A stretch of 48,811 nt of DNA from Bacillota bacterium (lineage in GTDB: Bacteria; Bacillota; Sulfobacillia; JAIMAT01): NCBI GenBank assembly GCA_023511835.1, contig JAIMAT010000008.1, forward strand, positions 1-48,811, read 5' to 3'. The first letter of the stretch is position 1. Every line of letters begins with the position of its first letter. Both the position numbers and the translations under genes were made by a program. The notes beneath the pieces were generated by a model that searched no databases, was not told the DNA's origin, and was given only the letters and a program-made list of their open reading frames with translations. This document shows positions 1 through 8,712 of the stretch, in pieces.

Positions 1-1
1 C

Positions 2-997
2 GGCGCCACCGAGGCCGACAACCTGGCGCTGCTGGGCGGGGCCGCCGCCCGGCGCGGCTGGGGGCGGCGCATCCTGGTCAGCGCCGTCGAGCACGAAGCC
101 GTCCTGGAGCCGGCCGCCCGGCTGGCGCGGGAGGGCTGGCAGGTGGAGCGGATCCCCGTCGACCGGGAGGGGCGCGTCCGCCTCGAGCGGCTGGAGGAGA
201 TGCTGGGCGAGGACGTGGCCGTGGTCGCCGTGATGCTGGTCAACAACGAGCTGGGCACGGTCCAGCCCGTCGACCGCGTCGGCGCCCTCCTGGCCGGCCG
301 TTTCGGCCACCTGGCGCCGGCGCGCCGCCCGCTCTTCCACGTGGACGCGGTCCAGGCGCCGGGAAAGCTCCTCCTGCGGCCGCGGGCCTGGGGGGTGACC
401 TCCATGGCGCTCAGCGCCCACAAGCTGGGCGGCCCCAAGGGCGTGGGCGCGCTCTGGCTGGCGCGCGAGGCGCGCGTGGAGCCGCTCCTGCTGGGGGGCG
501 GCCAGGAGCGGGGCCTGCGCTCGGGGACCGAGAACACGCCGGGCATCGTGGCCTTCGCGCGGGTGGCCGGGCTGGCGGAGGCCGAGCGCGAGGAGGCGGT
601 GCCGCGCCTGGCTTCCTGGAGGCGGCGCCTGGCGGAGCAGCTGGAGAGGCTGGGCGGACAGCTCAACGGCCCGCGCGACGCCAGCGACGGCCACCGACTC
701 GAGGGCGCCGCCCCCCACATCCTCAACATCAGCTTCCCCGGCCTGCGCGGGGAGACGGTGATGCACGCCCTGGAACGCGAGGGCGTCTTCGTCTCCACCG
801 GCTCCGCCTGCACCGCCCGCCGCCCCGAGCCCAGCCACGTCCTGCTGGCCGCGGGCCTGGAGCGGCCTCGCGCCGAGGGGGCGGTGCGCATCAGCCTCTC
901 GCCCTGGGCGACCCGGGCCGAGGAAGTGGACGCCGCCGCGGAGGCTTTCCGCCGGGCGCTGGAGGACCTCCGGCGCGCCGGGGGGGTGCGGAGGTGA
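2..997 (+). CDS. Cysteine desulfurase (IscS/NifS family), 5' end cut by window edge
   Basis: PLP enzyme that takes sulfur from cysteine as an enzyme-bound persulfide, leaving alanine. The frame is open from base 2 and begins at a GATEADNLAL motif, so the true start lies before the window; 331 residues are visible of a usual 380 or so. The PLP lysine is in SAHKLGGPKG (AAG at 422-424). The sulfur-carrying cysteine is in STGSACTAR (TGC at 809-811). The stop overlaps the thiI start by 4 bases. A NifS-like desulfurase paired with thiI in Bacilli normally feeds sulfur to ThiI for tRNA 4-thiouridine and thiamine thiazole synthesis, so that role is inferred here from context. Confidence 0.95.
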   Translation, partial: GATEADNLALLGGAAARRGWGRRILVSAVEHEAVLEPAARLAREGWQVERIPVDREGRVRLERLEEMLGEDVAVVAVMLVNNELGTVQPVDRVGALLAGRFGHLAPARRPLFHVDAVQAPGKLLLRPRAWGVTSMALSAHKLGGPKGVGALWLAREARVEPLLLGGGQERGLRSGTENTPGIVAFARVAGLAEAEREEAVPRLASWRRRLAEQLERLGGQLNGPRDASDGHRLEGAAPHILNISFPGLRGETVMHALEREGVFVSTGSACTARRPEPSHVLLAAGLERPRAEGAVRISLSPWATRAEEVDAAAEAFRRALEDLRRAGGVRR

Positions 998-2259
998 GCG
1001 GGCGGCTTCACGACCCCTCTGCGGCGCCTGGCGGCCCGGTCGCCGGCGGCCTCCCCGGCGGCCGCCGCCTGCTTCTCCTGCGCTACGGCGAGATCGGCCT
1101 CAAGGGGAAGAACCGGCCGGCCTTCGAACGCCAGCTGCGCCGCCGCGTCGAGGAGGCGCTGGAGCGCGCCGGCTTCCCCGCCCTGGAGGTCTCCTGGCGG
1201 AACGGCCGCCTGCTGGTGGCGCCGCCGCCGGCGGAGGCGGAGCGCACCGCCGTGGAGCGCGCCCTCAGCCGCGTCTTCGGCGTCGTCTCGCTCAGCCCGG
1301 TCTGGGGCGTCCCGCCGGAGCCGGAGCGGATCGAGGCCGCGGCGCTGGCGGCGCTGGAGGAGGCGCTGGCCGCGGCCGCCTCCTCGGGGCGGCCGGCGCG
1401 GACCTTCAAGGTGGAGGCGCGCCGGGTGGACAAGCGCTTCCCGCTGGGCTCGCTGGAGATGAACGCGCGCCTGGGCGGCTTCCTCCACGCGGCCCACCCC
1501 GAGCTGGGCGTGGACGTCCACAGGCCGGACGTGCGGGTGCAGGTGGAGGTGCGGGAGCGGGAGGCCTACGCCTTCGCCCTGACGGTTCCGGGGCCCGGCG
1601 GGCTGCCGCTGGGTTCCAGCGGCCGCGCCATGCTCCTTCTCTCCGGCGGCATCGACAGCCCCGTGGCCGGCTGGATGGCCATGCGCAGGGGGATCGAGAT
1701 CGAGCCCGTCCACTTCGAGAGCTTCCCGTACACCAGCGAGCGCGCGCAGGAGAAGGTGCTGGAGCTGGCGCGGATCCTGGCCGGCTGGAGCGGCGGGCTG
1801 ACCGTCCACCTGGTCCACTTCACCGAGATCCAGACGGCCATCTACCGCGAGGCCCCGGCGGAGCTGGGCGTCATCCTCATGCGCCGGGCCATGTTCCGCC
1901 TGGCCGAGGCACTGGCCAGGCGGCGCGGCGCGCTGGCCACGGTGACCGGGGAGAACGTGGGCCAGGTGGCCAGCCAGACGCTGGAGAGCCTGGCGGTGAT
2001 CAACCGGGTGACCACGCTCCCCGTCCTCCGCCCGCTGATCACCATGGACAAGAGCGCCATCGTGGAGGAGGCGCGGCGGATCGGCACCTACGAGACGTCC
2101 ATCCTGCCCTACGCCGACTGCTGCACGCTCTTCGTCCCCGCTCACCCCGCCACGCGGCCGCGGGCGGAGGAGGTGGAGGAGGCCGAGGCGCGCATCGACT
2201 GGGAGCGTCTCCTGCCCGAGGCGCTGGAGGGGAGCCGCACGCTCTCCGTGCGGCCGTAG
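994..2259 (+). CDS. thiI: tRNA 4-thiouridine synthase ThiI
   Basis: Uses ATP to adenylate U8 of tRNA and exchanges oxygen for sulfur; it can also supply sulfur for thiamine. The 421 residues contain the ThiI N-terminal region ([11 protein letters not shown], about 29-39), a THUMP region (about 70-170) and a PP-loop SGGIDS at 217-222. The conserved cysteine region is DCCTLFVP (Cys376/Cys377). There is no C-terminal rhodanese domain, as in the short Bacillus-type ThiI, so the persulfide must come directly from the adjacent desulfurase. The GTG start overlaps the upstream TGA (GTGA). The first 25 or so residues are a Gly/Pro-rich extension; the true start could be slightly further in. Confidence 0.95.
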   Translation: MSGRLHDPSAAPGGPVAGGLPGGRRLLLLRYGEIGLKGKNRPAFERQLRRRVEEALERAGFPALEVSWRNGRLLVAPPPAEAERTAVERALSRVFGVVSLSPVWGVPPEPERIEAAALAALEEALAAAASSGRPARTFKVEARRVDKRFPLGSLEMNARLGGFLHAAHPELGVDVHRPDVRVQVEVREREAYAFALTVPGPGGLPLGSSGRAMLLLSGGIDSPVAGWMAMRRGIEIEPVHFESFPYTSERAQEKVLELARILAGWSGGLTVHLVHFTEIQTAIYREAPAELGVILMRRAMFRLAEALARRRGALATVTGENVGQVASQTLESLAVINRVTTLPVLRPLITMDKSAIVEEARRIGTYETSILPYADCCTLFVPAHPATRPRAEEVEEAEARIDWERLLPEALEGSRTLSVRP

Positions 2260-2266
2260 CGGCGGC

Positions 2267-2295
2267 TGGATCGGCCGCCCGGCCGGACGTATCAT
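2267..2295 (+). promoter_or_regulatory. Possible promoter of the remA-gmk-rpoZ-priA run
   Basis: A TATCAT -10-like element at 2290-2295 lies 17 bases after a poor -35 (TGGATC, 2267-2272). Transcription would begin near 2302, about 19 bases before the remA GTG, leaving room only for the ribosome site (GAAGGGGAGAG). This is the only non-coding gap (61 bases) between thiI and remA. The weak -35 keeps confidence low. Confidence 0.3.
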
Positions 2296-2320
2296 TCTGG
2301 CATCGAAGGGGAGAGGTGCG

Positions 2321-2635
2321 GTGGAGCTCAAGCTGATCAACATCGGCTTCGGCAACATCATCTCGGCCAACCGCGTGATCGCCATCGTCAGCCCCGAGTC
2401 GGCGCCGATCAAGCGGATGGTGGCCGAAGCGCGGGACGCCGGGCGGCTCATCGACGCCACCTACGGGCGGCGGACGCGGGCGGTGATCATCACCGACAGC
2501 GAGCACGTGGTGCTCTCGGCCATCCAGCCGGAGACGGTGGCCCACCGCATGCTGACCCACGAGGGCGGAGTCGAGCGCGAGGCGGCGGCCAGCCCGGCGG
2601 CGGAGGAGATCGCGGAGGTGGAGCAGGAGTCGTGA
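2321..2635 (+). CDS. remA: RemA/YlzA family regulator (DUF370)
   Basis: Small DNA-binding protein, 104 residues. In Bacillus RemA is a ring-forming activator of biofilm matrix and osmoprotectant genes. The N-terminal three-quarters match the family closely: [21 protein letters not shown] at the start, then SAPIKRM and [20 protein letters not shown]. The last 25 residues are an acidic Ala/Glu tail outside the conserved core. The start is GTG with a strong ribosome site (GAAGGGGAGAG). As in B. subtilis it sits immediately upstream of gmk, overlapping it by 4 bases. Its targets in this organism cannot be told from the window. Confidence 0.93.
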   Translation: MELKLINIGFGNIISANRVIAIVSPESAPIKRMVAEARDAGRLIDATYGRRTRAVIITDSEHVVLSAIQPETVAHRMLTHEGGVEREAAASPAAEEIAEVEQES

Positions 2636-3330
2636 GCGCCGCAGCCGGTCCGCTGGAGAGTGCCGCCAGGCCCCGCTTCCCGGGGCTGCTCATGGTCCTC
2701 TCGGGCCCCAGCGGCGCGGGCAAGGGCTCGGTGCGCAAGGCCTGGCTGGCGCGCCACCCGGAGGTCCGCTTCGCGCCCTCGGTCACCACGCGCGCCCCGC
2801 GGGTGGGGGAGCTGCCGGGCGTCGACTACGTCTTCCTGGAGGAGAGCGCCTTCGAGGCCAGGCGGCGGTCGGGCGAGCTGGTGGAGTGGGCGCGCGTCTA
2901 CGACCACGCGTACGGCACGCCGCGCCTCCCCATGGAGGAGTGGCTGGGCCAGGGCGTGGACGTCGTGGTGGAGAAGGACGTGCAGGGGGCGATGAGCCTG
3001 AAGGCCGCCTATCCCGAGGCGGTCTTCGTCTTCATCCTCCCGCCCTCCTTCGAGGAGCTGCGCCGGCGCATGCTCCGGCGGGGGACCGAGGGACCGGAGG
3101 CGCGGGAGATCCGGCTGGCCAGCGCGGCCCGCGAGCTGAGCTACATGGGCGAGTACGACTACGCCGTGGTCAACGACGAGGTGGAGAGGGCGGCGGAGCT
3201 GCTGGAGGTGATCCGCCAGGCCGAGCACTGCCGCGCCTGGCGGCGCCTGGCCGGCGGCGAGCCGCTGCCCGGGCGGGAGCCGGGCGAGGCGCGCTCGCCG
3301 GCGCCGTCGCCGCCGCTGGGGAGGGAGTGA
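2632..3330 (+). CDS. gmk: Guanylate kinase
   Basis: Phosphorylates GMP to GDP with ATP in the cytoplasm. It has 232 residues. The P-loop GPSGAGKGS begins near residue 25, followed by the GMP-binding region [19 protein letters not shown] and [12 protein letters not shown]. The usual IDVQGA strand reads KDVQGAM here. The C-terminal 25 residues are a Pro/Gly/Ala-rich tail beyond the normal fold. The GTG start overlaps the remA stop (GTGA), so translation is probably coupled. Confidence 0.95.
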   Translation: MSAAAGPLESAARPRFPGLLMVLSGPSGAGKGSVRKAWLARHPEVRFAPSVTTRAPRVGELPGVDYVFLEESAFEARRRSGELVEWARVYDHAYGTPRLPMEEWLGQGVDVVVEKDVQGAMSLKAAYPEAVFVFILPPSFEELRRRMLRRGTEGPEAREIRLASAARELSYMGEYDYAVVNDEVERAAELLEVIRQAEHCRAWRRLAGGEPLPGREPGEARSPAPSPPLGRE

Positions 3331-3336
3331 ATCCGC

Positions 3337-3546
3337 ATGGAAAGCCGTCTCGACCCGACGCTGGAAGAGGTGCTGGCGGCCATGCCGCGCAAGTACGCCG
3401 TGGTCAACGTGGCCGCCCAGAGGGCGCGCCAGCTCCTGGAGGGGGCCGCGCCGGCGGTGGCCAAGCAGGGTTCGAAACCCGTGGTGGTCGCCCTGAAGGA
3501 GATCGCCCAGAGCAAGGTGACCTACGAGGTGAACGGGACCGAGTGA
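3337..3546 (+). CDS. rpoZ: RNA polymerase omega subunit
   Basis: Small assembly subunit of RNA polymerase, 69 residues, normal for Gram-positive omega. Recognisable features are the N-terminal LDPTLEEVLAAMPRKYAVVNVAAQRARQL, equivalent to the conserved KY..V...A.RARQL helix, and KPVVVALKEIAQSKVTY near the end. It starts 6 bases after gmk and its stop overlaps priA. In B. subtilis coaBC lies between rpoZ and priA; that gene is absent here. Confidence 0.93.
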   Translation: MESRLDPTLEEVLAAMPRKYAVVNVAAQRARQLLEGAAPAVAKQGSKPVVVALKEIAQSKVTYEVNGTE

Positions 3547-5795
3547 ACCCCGGGGCGGGCGAGGCGCCGCGGGCGGCGGCCGTCGCCGTCGACATCGCCG
3601 CGGCCGCCACCGACCGCCTCTACGACTACTGGATCCCCTCCGAATGGATCGGCCGCCTGCAGCCCGGCTGGCGCGTCCGCGTCCCCTTCGGCCGCGGCCG
3701 GCGCGAGGGGTTCGTCGTCGAGCTGCGGGCGGAGCCCTCACTGCCTCCCGAACGCGTCCGGCCCATCGCCGAGGTGCTGGACCCCATGCCGGCCCTGACG
3801 CCGGAGGCGCTGGAGCTGGCGCGCTGGTGCGCCCGTGCCTACGGTTCGACGCTGGTGCAGGCGCTGCGCGTGATGCTGCCCGCCGGCCTGCGCGGCGACC
3901 GCGTGCGGCCGCGGACCGAGGAGCTGCTGGCGGCGACGCCCGCCCTCCTCTCCGGCAAGTGGGCGCAGGGCGCGGGCGGCGTTCGGGCGCCGGCGCGCCG
4001 GCGCGTGGCCGAGCTCCTCCGCCGCTCGCCGGGGCCGTGGCGGCGGCGCGACCTGGAGCGGGCCGCGGGCGTCGGCGCCGCCACGCTGCGGGCGATGGTG
4101 CGGGCGGGCCTGTTGGCCGTGGAACGGCGGGAGCGGGAGCGGGCTGCGTGGACGGAGCCGCCCGAACCCGACCGCAGGCCGGTGCTCAACCCCTTTCAGG
4201 AGGAGGCGGTGGCGGAGATCCGGCGCGCGGTGGAGGCCTCCGCCCATGCCGTCTTCCTCCTGCAGGGGGTGACGGGAAGCGGCAAGACCGAAGTCTACCT
4301 GCGCGCCCTGGAGGCGGTGCTGGCGGCGGGACGCCAGGCCATCGTGCTCGTGCCCGAGATCGCCCTCACGCCGCAGACGGTGGCGCGCTTCCGGGCGCGC
4401 TTCGGCGACCGCGTGGCCGTCTTCCACAGCGGGCTGGGCGAGGGCGAGCGCTACGACGCCTGGTGGCGGGTGCGGCGCGGCGAGGCGGCGGTGGTGGTGG
4501 GGGCGCGCTCGGCCGTCTTCGCCCCCTGCCAGCGCCTCGGCCTGATCGTGGTGGACGAGGAGCAGGAAGCCAGCTACAAACAGGAGGAGACGCCCCGCTA
4601 CCACGCCCGCTCGGTGGCGCTGGAGCGGGCGCGGCGCGCGGGCTGCCCGGTGCTGCTGGGCAGCGCCACGCCGGCGCTGGAGTCGCTGGCCGAGGCGGAA
4701 CAGGGCCGCTACCGGCGGCTGCGGCTGCCCCAGCGGGTGGGGGGCCGGCCGCTGCCGCTGGCCGAGGCGGTGGACATGCGGCGCGAGCTGGCCGAGGGGA
4801 ACCGCTCGCTCTTCAGCCGGGCGCTGGCCGAGGCGCTGGACGAGGTGCTGGCCCGGCGCGAGCAGGCGGTGCTCTTCCTCAACCGCCGCGGTTTCCACAC
4901 GTTCGTCCTCTGCCGGGAGTGCGGCCATGTGCTCCGCTGCCCCCAGTGCGCGGTCTCCCTGGCCTACCACGCCGACCAGGGGCTGCTCCGCTGCCACTAC
5001 TGCGGCTGGGCGGAGCGGCCGCCCGCCCGCTGCCCCGCCTGCGGAGGAAGCGCGCTGGGCTACCACGGCTCGGGCACGCAGCGCGTGGAGGAGGAGCTGG
5101 CCCGCCGCTGGCCGGCGGCACGGGTCCTGCGCATGGACGCCGACAGCACGGCGCGCAAGGGGGCGCACGAGGCCATCTACCGGCGCTTCCTGCGCGGGGA
5201 GGCGGACGTGCTGGTGGGGACGCAGATGGTGGCCAAGGGCTGGGACGTGGGCGGCGTCACCCTGGTGGGAATCGTCAACGCCGACACGGCGCTCAACCTG
5301 CCCGACTTCCGCGCCGCCGAGCGTACGTTCCAGCTGCTCACCCAGGCGGCGGGGCGGGCGGGGCGGGGCGGGAGGCCGGGGCGGGTGCTGGTCCAGAGCT
5401 ACGCCCCCGAGCACTACGCGATCCAGGCGGCGCTGCGCATGGACCCGGACGCTTTCGCCCGGGTGGAGCTGCCCATCCGCCGCGAGCTGGGCTATCCGCC
5501 CTATCGCCGACTGGTCCGGCTGCTGGCTCTGGCCCCCTCGCCCGCCGAGGCGGAGCGGGCGGCCCGCTTGGCGGCGGAGGAGCTGGCCCGGCGGCGGCCG
5601 GCGGGGGCGCGGCTGGTGGGGCCCAGCGAGGCTCCCCTGGGCAGGCTGAAAGGGCAGAGCCGCTGGCATCTCCTGCTGGGCGGCGAGCGCGTCGGTCCGC
5701 TCAGGGACGCGGCGCTGGCGGCGGCGGCGCGGGCCGGTCGCGAGCTGCCGGCGGCCCGCCTGGTGGTGGACGTCGACCCGGTATCGCTGCTCTAG
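3543..5795 (+). CDS. priA: Primosomal replication restart helicase PriA
   Basis: 3'-5' superfamily 2 helicase that reloads the replisome at stalled forks. It has 750 residues from a GTG start overlapping the rpoZ stop (GTGA). In order there are an N-terminal 3'-DNA-binding domain (DRLYDYWIP, RVRVPFGRGRREGFVV), Walker A GVTGSGKT near 242, a Walker B region reading DEEQ at 338-341, a helicase arm SYKQEETPRYHARS, a zinc-binding insert with four CxxC-type pairs at about 457-500, and the C-terminal helicase lobe (GTQMVAKGWD, AAGRAGR). PriA normally has DEEH; the Gln is noted as a finding. The gene is followed by a 66-base gap. Confidence 0.96.
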   Translation: MNPGAGEAPRAAAVAVDIAAAATDRLYDYWIPSEWIGRLQPGWRVRVPFGRGRREGFVVELRAEPSLPPERVRPIAEVLDPMPALTPEALELARWCARAYGSTLVQALRVMLPAGLRGDRVRPRTEELLAATPALLSGKWAQGAGGVRAPARRRVAELLRRSPGPWRRRDLERAAGVGAATLRAMVRAGLLAVERRERERAAWTEPPEPDRRPVLNPFQEEAVAEIRRAVEASAHAVFLLQGVTGSGKTEVYLRALEAVLAAGRQAIVLVPEIALTPQTVARFRARFGDRVAVFHSGLGEGERYDAWWRVRRGEAAVVVGARSAVFAPCQRLGLIVVDEEQEASYKQEETPRYHARSVALERARRAGCPVLLGSATPALESLAEAEQGRYRRLRLPQRVGGRPLPLAEAVDMRRELAEGNRSLFSRALAEALDEVLARREQAVLFLNRRGFHTFVLCRECGHVLRCPQCAVSLAYHADQGLLRCHYCGWAERPPARCPACGGSALGYHGSGTQRVEEELARRWPAARVLRMDADSTARKGAHEAIYRRFLRGEADVLVGTQMVAKGWDVGGVTLVGIVNADTALNLPDFRAAERTFQLLTQAAGRAGRGGRPGRVLVQSYAPEHYAIQAALRMDPDAFARVELPIRRELGYPPYRRLVRLLALAPSPAEAERAARLAAEELARRRPAGARLVGPSEAPLGRLKGQSRWHLLLGGERVGPLRDAALAAAARAGRELPAARLVVDVDPVSLL

Positions 5796-5861
5796 AAGGC
5801 GGGCACGGGGTCGGATCGGAGGGATCCCCCGGCGCCGGGGAAGGAGAGGGACGGGCAGGGC

Positions 5862-7346
5862 ATGGAGAGCGAGCGCGAGCAGGCCAACAAGGAGGCGCCG
5901 GCGGCGCGCGGCGAGCGCCGCCGGCCGGGGAGCGTGCGGCCCATCCTGGACAGCAGCCGCCCCGAGGTGCGTCGCAAGGCGCGCCCGGTGCGGCGCATCA
6001 CGCGCCAGATCGCCAGGCTGCTGGACGACATGGCCGCCACCATGTACGACGCCGACGGCGTCGGGCTGGCGGCGCCGCAGATCGGGGTCGACCTGCGCGT
6101 CATCGTGGTCGACGTGGGCGACGGGCTGATCGAGATGATCAACCCCGAGCTGCTCAAGAGCGAGGGGGAGCAGACGGGGTACGAGGGCTGCCTGAGCGTC
6201 CCCGGCTACGTGGGCGAGGTGACGCGGGCGCGCCACGTGCGCGTCACCGGCCTTGACCGCGAGGGGCGGCGCATCTGGGTGGACGCCGACGACTTCAAGG
6301 CGCGGGCCTTCCAGCACGAGCTGGACCATCTGGACGGGATTCTCTACGTGGACAAGGCGGAGCACGTGGTCCGCCTGCCGCCGGAGACCGCCTACCGACT
6401 GGTCTTCATGGGCACGCCCGAATTCGGGGTGACGGTGCTCCGGCGTCTTGCCCGCCATGGCTTCAAGCTGGCCGGCGTGGTGACGCAGCCCGACCGGCGG
6501 CGGGGTCGCGGCCAGGCGATCCTCCCCTCGCCAGTTAAGCGCCAGGCGCAGGAGTACGGCCTGACCATCCTGGAGCCGGAGAGCCCGCGGGACCCCGCCT
6601 TCGTGGAGGAGCTCCGCCGGCTGCGCCCGGACGTCCTGGTCACCGCTGCCTACGGCTTCGTCCTGCCGCCGGAGGTGCTGGCCGTGCCGGCGGTGGCCGC
6701 GCTCAACGTCCATCCCTCGCTCCTGCCGCGCTACCGCGGCCCCGCGCCCGTCGAGCGCGCCCTGATGGCGGGTGAGAGGGAGACGGGGGTCAGCATCATT
6801 CGCATGGCGGAGCGGGTGGACGCGGGCGAGGTGCTGGCGCAGCGGCGCATACCGATCGACGAGGAGGACGATGCCGGCTCGCTGGGGGCCAAGCTGGCGG
6901 CGGCGGGCGCCGAGCTGCTCATCGAGGTGCTCCACCGCATGGCCACGGGGGAGAGCGTGGAGGGACGGCCGCAGGAGGAGGCGGAGGCCAGCTACGCGCC
7001 CAAGATCCGCCCCGAGGAGGAGCGCCTGGAGTGGAGCCGGCCGGCGGCGGCGCTGGTCGACCAGATCCGCGCTCTCAGCCCGCGACCCGGCGCCTACACG
7101 CTCCACCGCGGCGAGCGACTGAAGGTTTTCCGCGCGCAGGCCCTGCCCGGCCCCGAGCCCCCCGCGACCGCGGCCGAGCCGGGCCGGGTGGTGGCGGTGG
7201 ACGCCCGTTCGCTGGTGGTCGCCTGCGGCCCGGAGGGGCAGGAGCGCGTCCGCCTCCTGGAGGTGCAACCGGCGGGGCGGCGGCGCATGTCCGTGGGTGA
7301 TTTTCTCCGTGGCAACCCGGTCGAGCCGGGGGAGCGACTTGCCTGA
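5862..7346 (+). CDS. Peptide deformylase / methionyl-tRNA formyltransferase fusion
   Basis: One 494-residue frame carries both enzymes. Residues 25-165 are peptide deformylase, which removes formate from nascent fMet chains. All three metal motifs are present: GVGLAAPQ (66-73), EGCLS (108-112, metal Cys110) and HELDH (152-156, metal His152 and His156). Residues 179-494 are Fmt, which formylates Met-tRNAi from 10-formyl-THF. It begins RLVFMGTPEF, has NVHPSLLPRYRG with Asn282 and His284, and VDAGEVL with Asp320, matching the Asn/His/Asp catalytic set, plus a C-terminal OB-like domain. Only about 13 residues join them. No ATG lies before the Fmt core. An in-frame GTG at 6366 behind a weak AAGG could start a separate 326-residue Fmt. 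In B. subtilis def and fmt are separate neighbours at this point. The start is ATG with AAGGAGAGGG upstream; the first 24 residues are a charged extension. Confidence 0.93.
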   Translation: MESEREQANKEAPAARGERRRPGSVRPILDSSRPEVRRKARPVRRITRQIARLLDDMAATMYDADGVGLAAPQIGVDLRVIVVDVGDGLIEMINPELLKSEGEQTGYEGCLSVPGYVGEVTRARHVRVTGLDREGRRIWVDADDFKARAFQHELDHLDGILYVDKAEHVVRLPPETAYRLVFMGTPEFGVTVLRRLARHGFKLAGVVTQPDRRRGRGQAILPSPVKRQAQEYGLTILEPESPRDPAFVEELRRLRPDVLVTAAYGFVLPPEVLAVPAVAALNVHPSLLPRYRGPAPVERALMAGERETGVSIIRMAERVDAGEVLAQRRIPIDEEDDAGSLGAKLAAAGAELLIEVLHRMATGESVEGRPQEEAEASYAPKIRPEEERLEWSRPAAALVDQIRALSPRPGAYTLHRGERLKVFRAQALPGPEPPATAAEPGRVVAVDARSLVVACGPEGQERVRLLEVQPAGRRRMSVGDFLRGNPVEPGERLA

Positions 7347-8709
7347 GAAGCCTCCGGGGCGGGCGGGCGGAGCGGCGGGCGCGCGGCGGGTGGCGCTCGG
7401 CGCCTGTCTGGCTGTGGAACGCGGGCAGCGGGCCAGGGAGGCGCTGGAGGCGGAGCTGGCCGCGGCGGGCGGACTCTCCGCGGCCGACCGCCACCTGGCC
7501 ACCGAGCTCCTCTACGGGACGGTGCGGCTGATGCGCCGCCTCGACTACCTGCTGGAACGCTTTTCGCGCCGGCCCCTCCGCCTTCTCCAGCCGGAGGTCC
7601 GCTGGGCCCTCCGCCTGGCGCTCTTCCAGCTGAGCGAGACCTCCGTCCCGGAGCACGCGGCGGTCTACGAGACGCTGGAGGCGCTGCGGGCGGCGGGCGG
7701 GAAAGCCGGAGTGGGCTACGCCAACGCCGTGTTGCGCCAGGCGCTGCGCCGCCGGGAGGAGTGGAGCCTGCCGGAGGGAGCGGAGGCGGAGGCGCTGGCG
7801 ATCCGCCACTCCTTCCCGGACTGGCTGGCCCGCCGCTGGGTGGAACGCTACGGGAGCGGGGAGGCGGAGCGGCTGATGCGCTACATGAACGAGCCACCGC
7901 CCTTGACGGTGCGCGTCAACCGCCTCCGCGCCCGCCCCGAGGAGGCGCTGGAGAGACTGCGGGCGGCCGGCCTGGAGGCGGAGCCGGGGCTGACGGGCGC
8001 GCAGGTGATCCGCCTGCGAGGGGGCTCCCCGGCCGAGCTCCCCGGCTGGTCGGAGGGCTGGTACCAGGTCCAGTCGGAGGCCTCCTTCCTGATCGGCCTG
8101 AGCGTGGGCGCCAAGCCCGGCGAGCGGATCCTGGACGTGGCCGCGGCGCCGGGCGGCAAGAGCACCCACCTGGCCGAGCAGACCGGCGACCGCGGGCTGG
8201 TGCTGGCCGTCGACGTGGACGCGGGGCGGCTCCGGCGGGTGAAGGAGAACGCGCGCCGCCTGGGTCTCCGCTCGATCCGCCTGCTGGCCGAAGACGCCCG
8301 CCGGCTCGCCGCGCGGCTGGAGCCGGGCTCTTTCGACCGCGTGCTGGTGGACGCGCCCTGCACCGGCACCGGCGTCCTCAACCGCCGCCCCGAGGCCCGC
8401 TGGAGGAAGCGGCCCGGGGACGTGGCGGCGGCCGCGCGCCTCCAGGCCCAGATCCTGGACGGCGTGGCGCCGCTGGTACGCCCGGGTGGGACGCTGGTCT
8501 ACTCCACGTGTACACTCGAACCGGAGGAGAACGCGGCCACCGTCGAGGCGTTTCTGCGCCGCTGGCCAACCTTCCGGCGGGAGGCGCTGGCGCCCTGGCT
8601 GCCGGAGCGACTGGCGGGGCGGGTGGAGCGGGAGGGCGAGATCCAGCTGCTCCCGCAGCGCGACGGGCTGGACGGGCACTACATCGCCCGCCTGGCCAGG
8701 GAGGCGTGA
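7339..8709 (+). CDS. rsmB: 16S rRNA m5C967 methyltransferase RsmB
   Basis: Methylates C967 of 16S rRNA with SAM. From the TTG at 7339 it is 456 residues. It has an N-terminal NusB-like helical domain (about 15-150), a SAM site DVAAAPGGKSTHLAEQ starting near 266, the DAPCTGTG motif with Cys341 and the STCTLEPEEN motif with catalytic Cys391. TTG was chosen because a GGGGGAG lies just ahead and it overlaps the fmt stop by only 8 bases; a GTG at 7390 is also possible, and an upstream ATG at 7297 inside fmt is less likely. Follows def-fmt as in B. subtilis. Confidence 0.94.
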   Translation: MPEKPPGRAGGAAGARRVALGACLAVERGQRAREALEAELAAAGGLSAADRHLATELLYGTVRLMRRLDYLLERFSRRPLRLLQPEVRWALRLALFQLSETSVPEHAAVYETLEALRAAGGKAGVGYANAVLRQALRRREEWSLPEGAEAEALAIRHSFPDWLARRWVERYGSGEAERLMRYMNEPPPLTVRVNRLRARPEEALERLRAAGLEAEPGLTGAQVIRLRGGSPAELPGWSEGWYQVQSEASFLIGLSVGAKPGERILDVAAAPGGKSTHLAEQTGDRGLVLAVDVDAGRLRRVKENARRLGLRSIRLLAEDARRLAARLEPGSFDRVLVDAPCTGTGVLNRRPEARWRKRPGDVAAAARLQAQILDGVAPLVRPGGTLVYSTCTLEPEENAATVEAFLRRWPTFRREALAPWLPERLAGRVEREGEIQLLPQRDGLDGHYIARLAREA

Positions 8710-8712
8710 GCG

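Noticed and set aside
2886-3542. Extension of priA upstream to give a 969-residue protein
   Set aside because: The added part is another frame of gmk and rpoZ with no PriA similarity. The GTG at 3543 overlapping the rpoZ stop gives the normal N terminus.
3738-7502. A 1254-codon open frame on the reverse strand, antisense to priA and def-fmt
   Set aside because: Its product is low-complexity Arg/Ala/Gly/His-rich with no domain. High GC makes stop codons rare in antisense frames, and the forward strand has clear genes.
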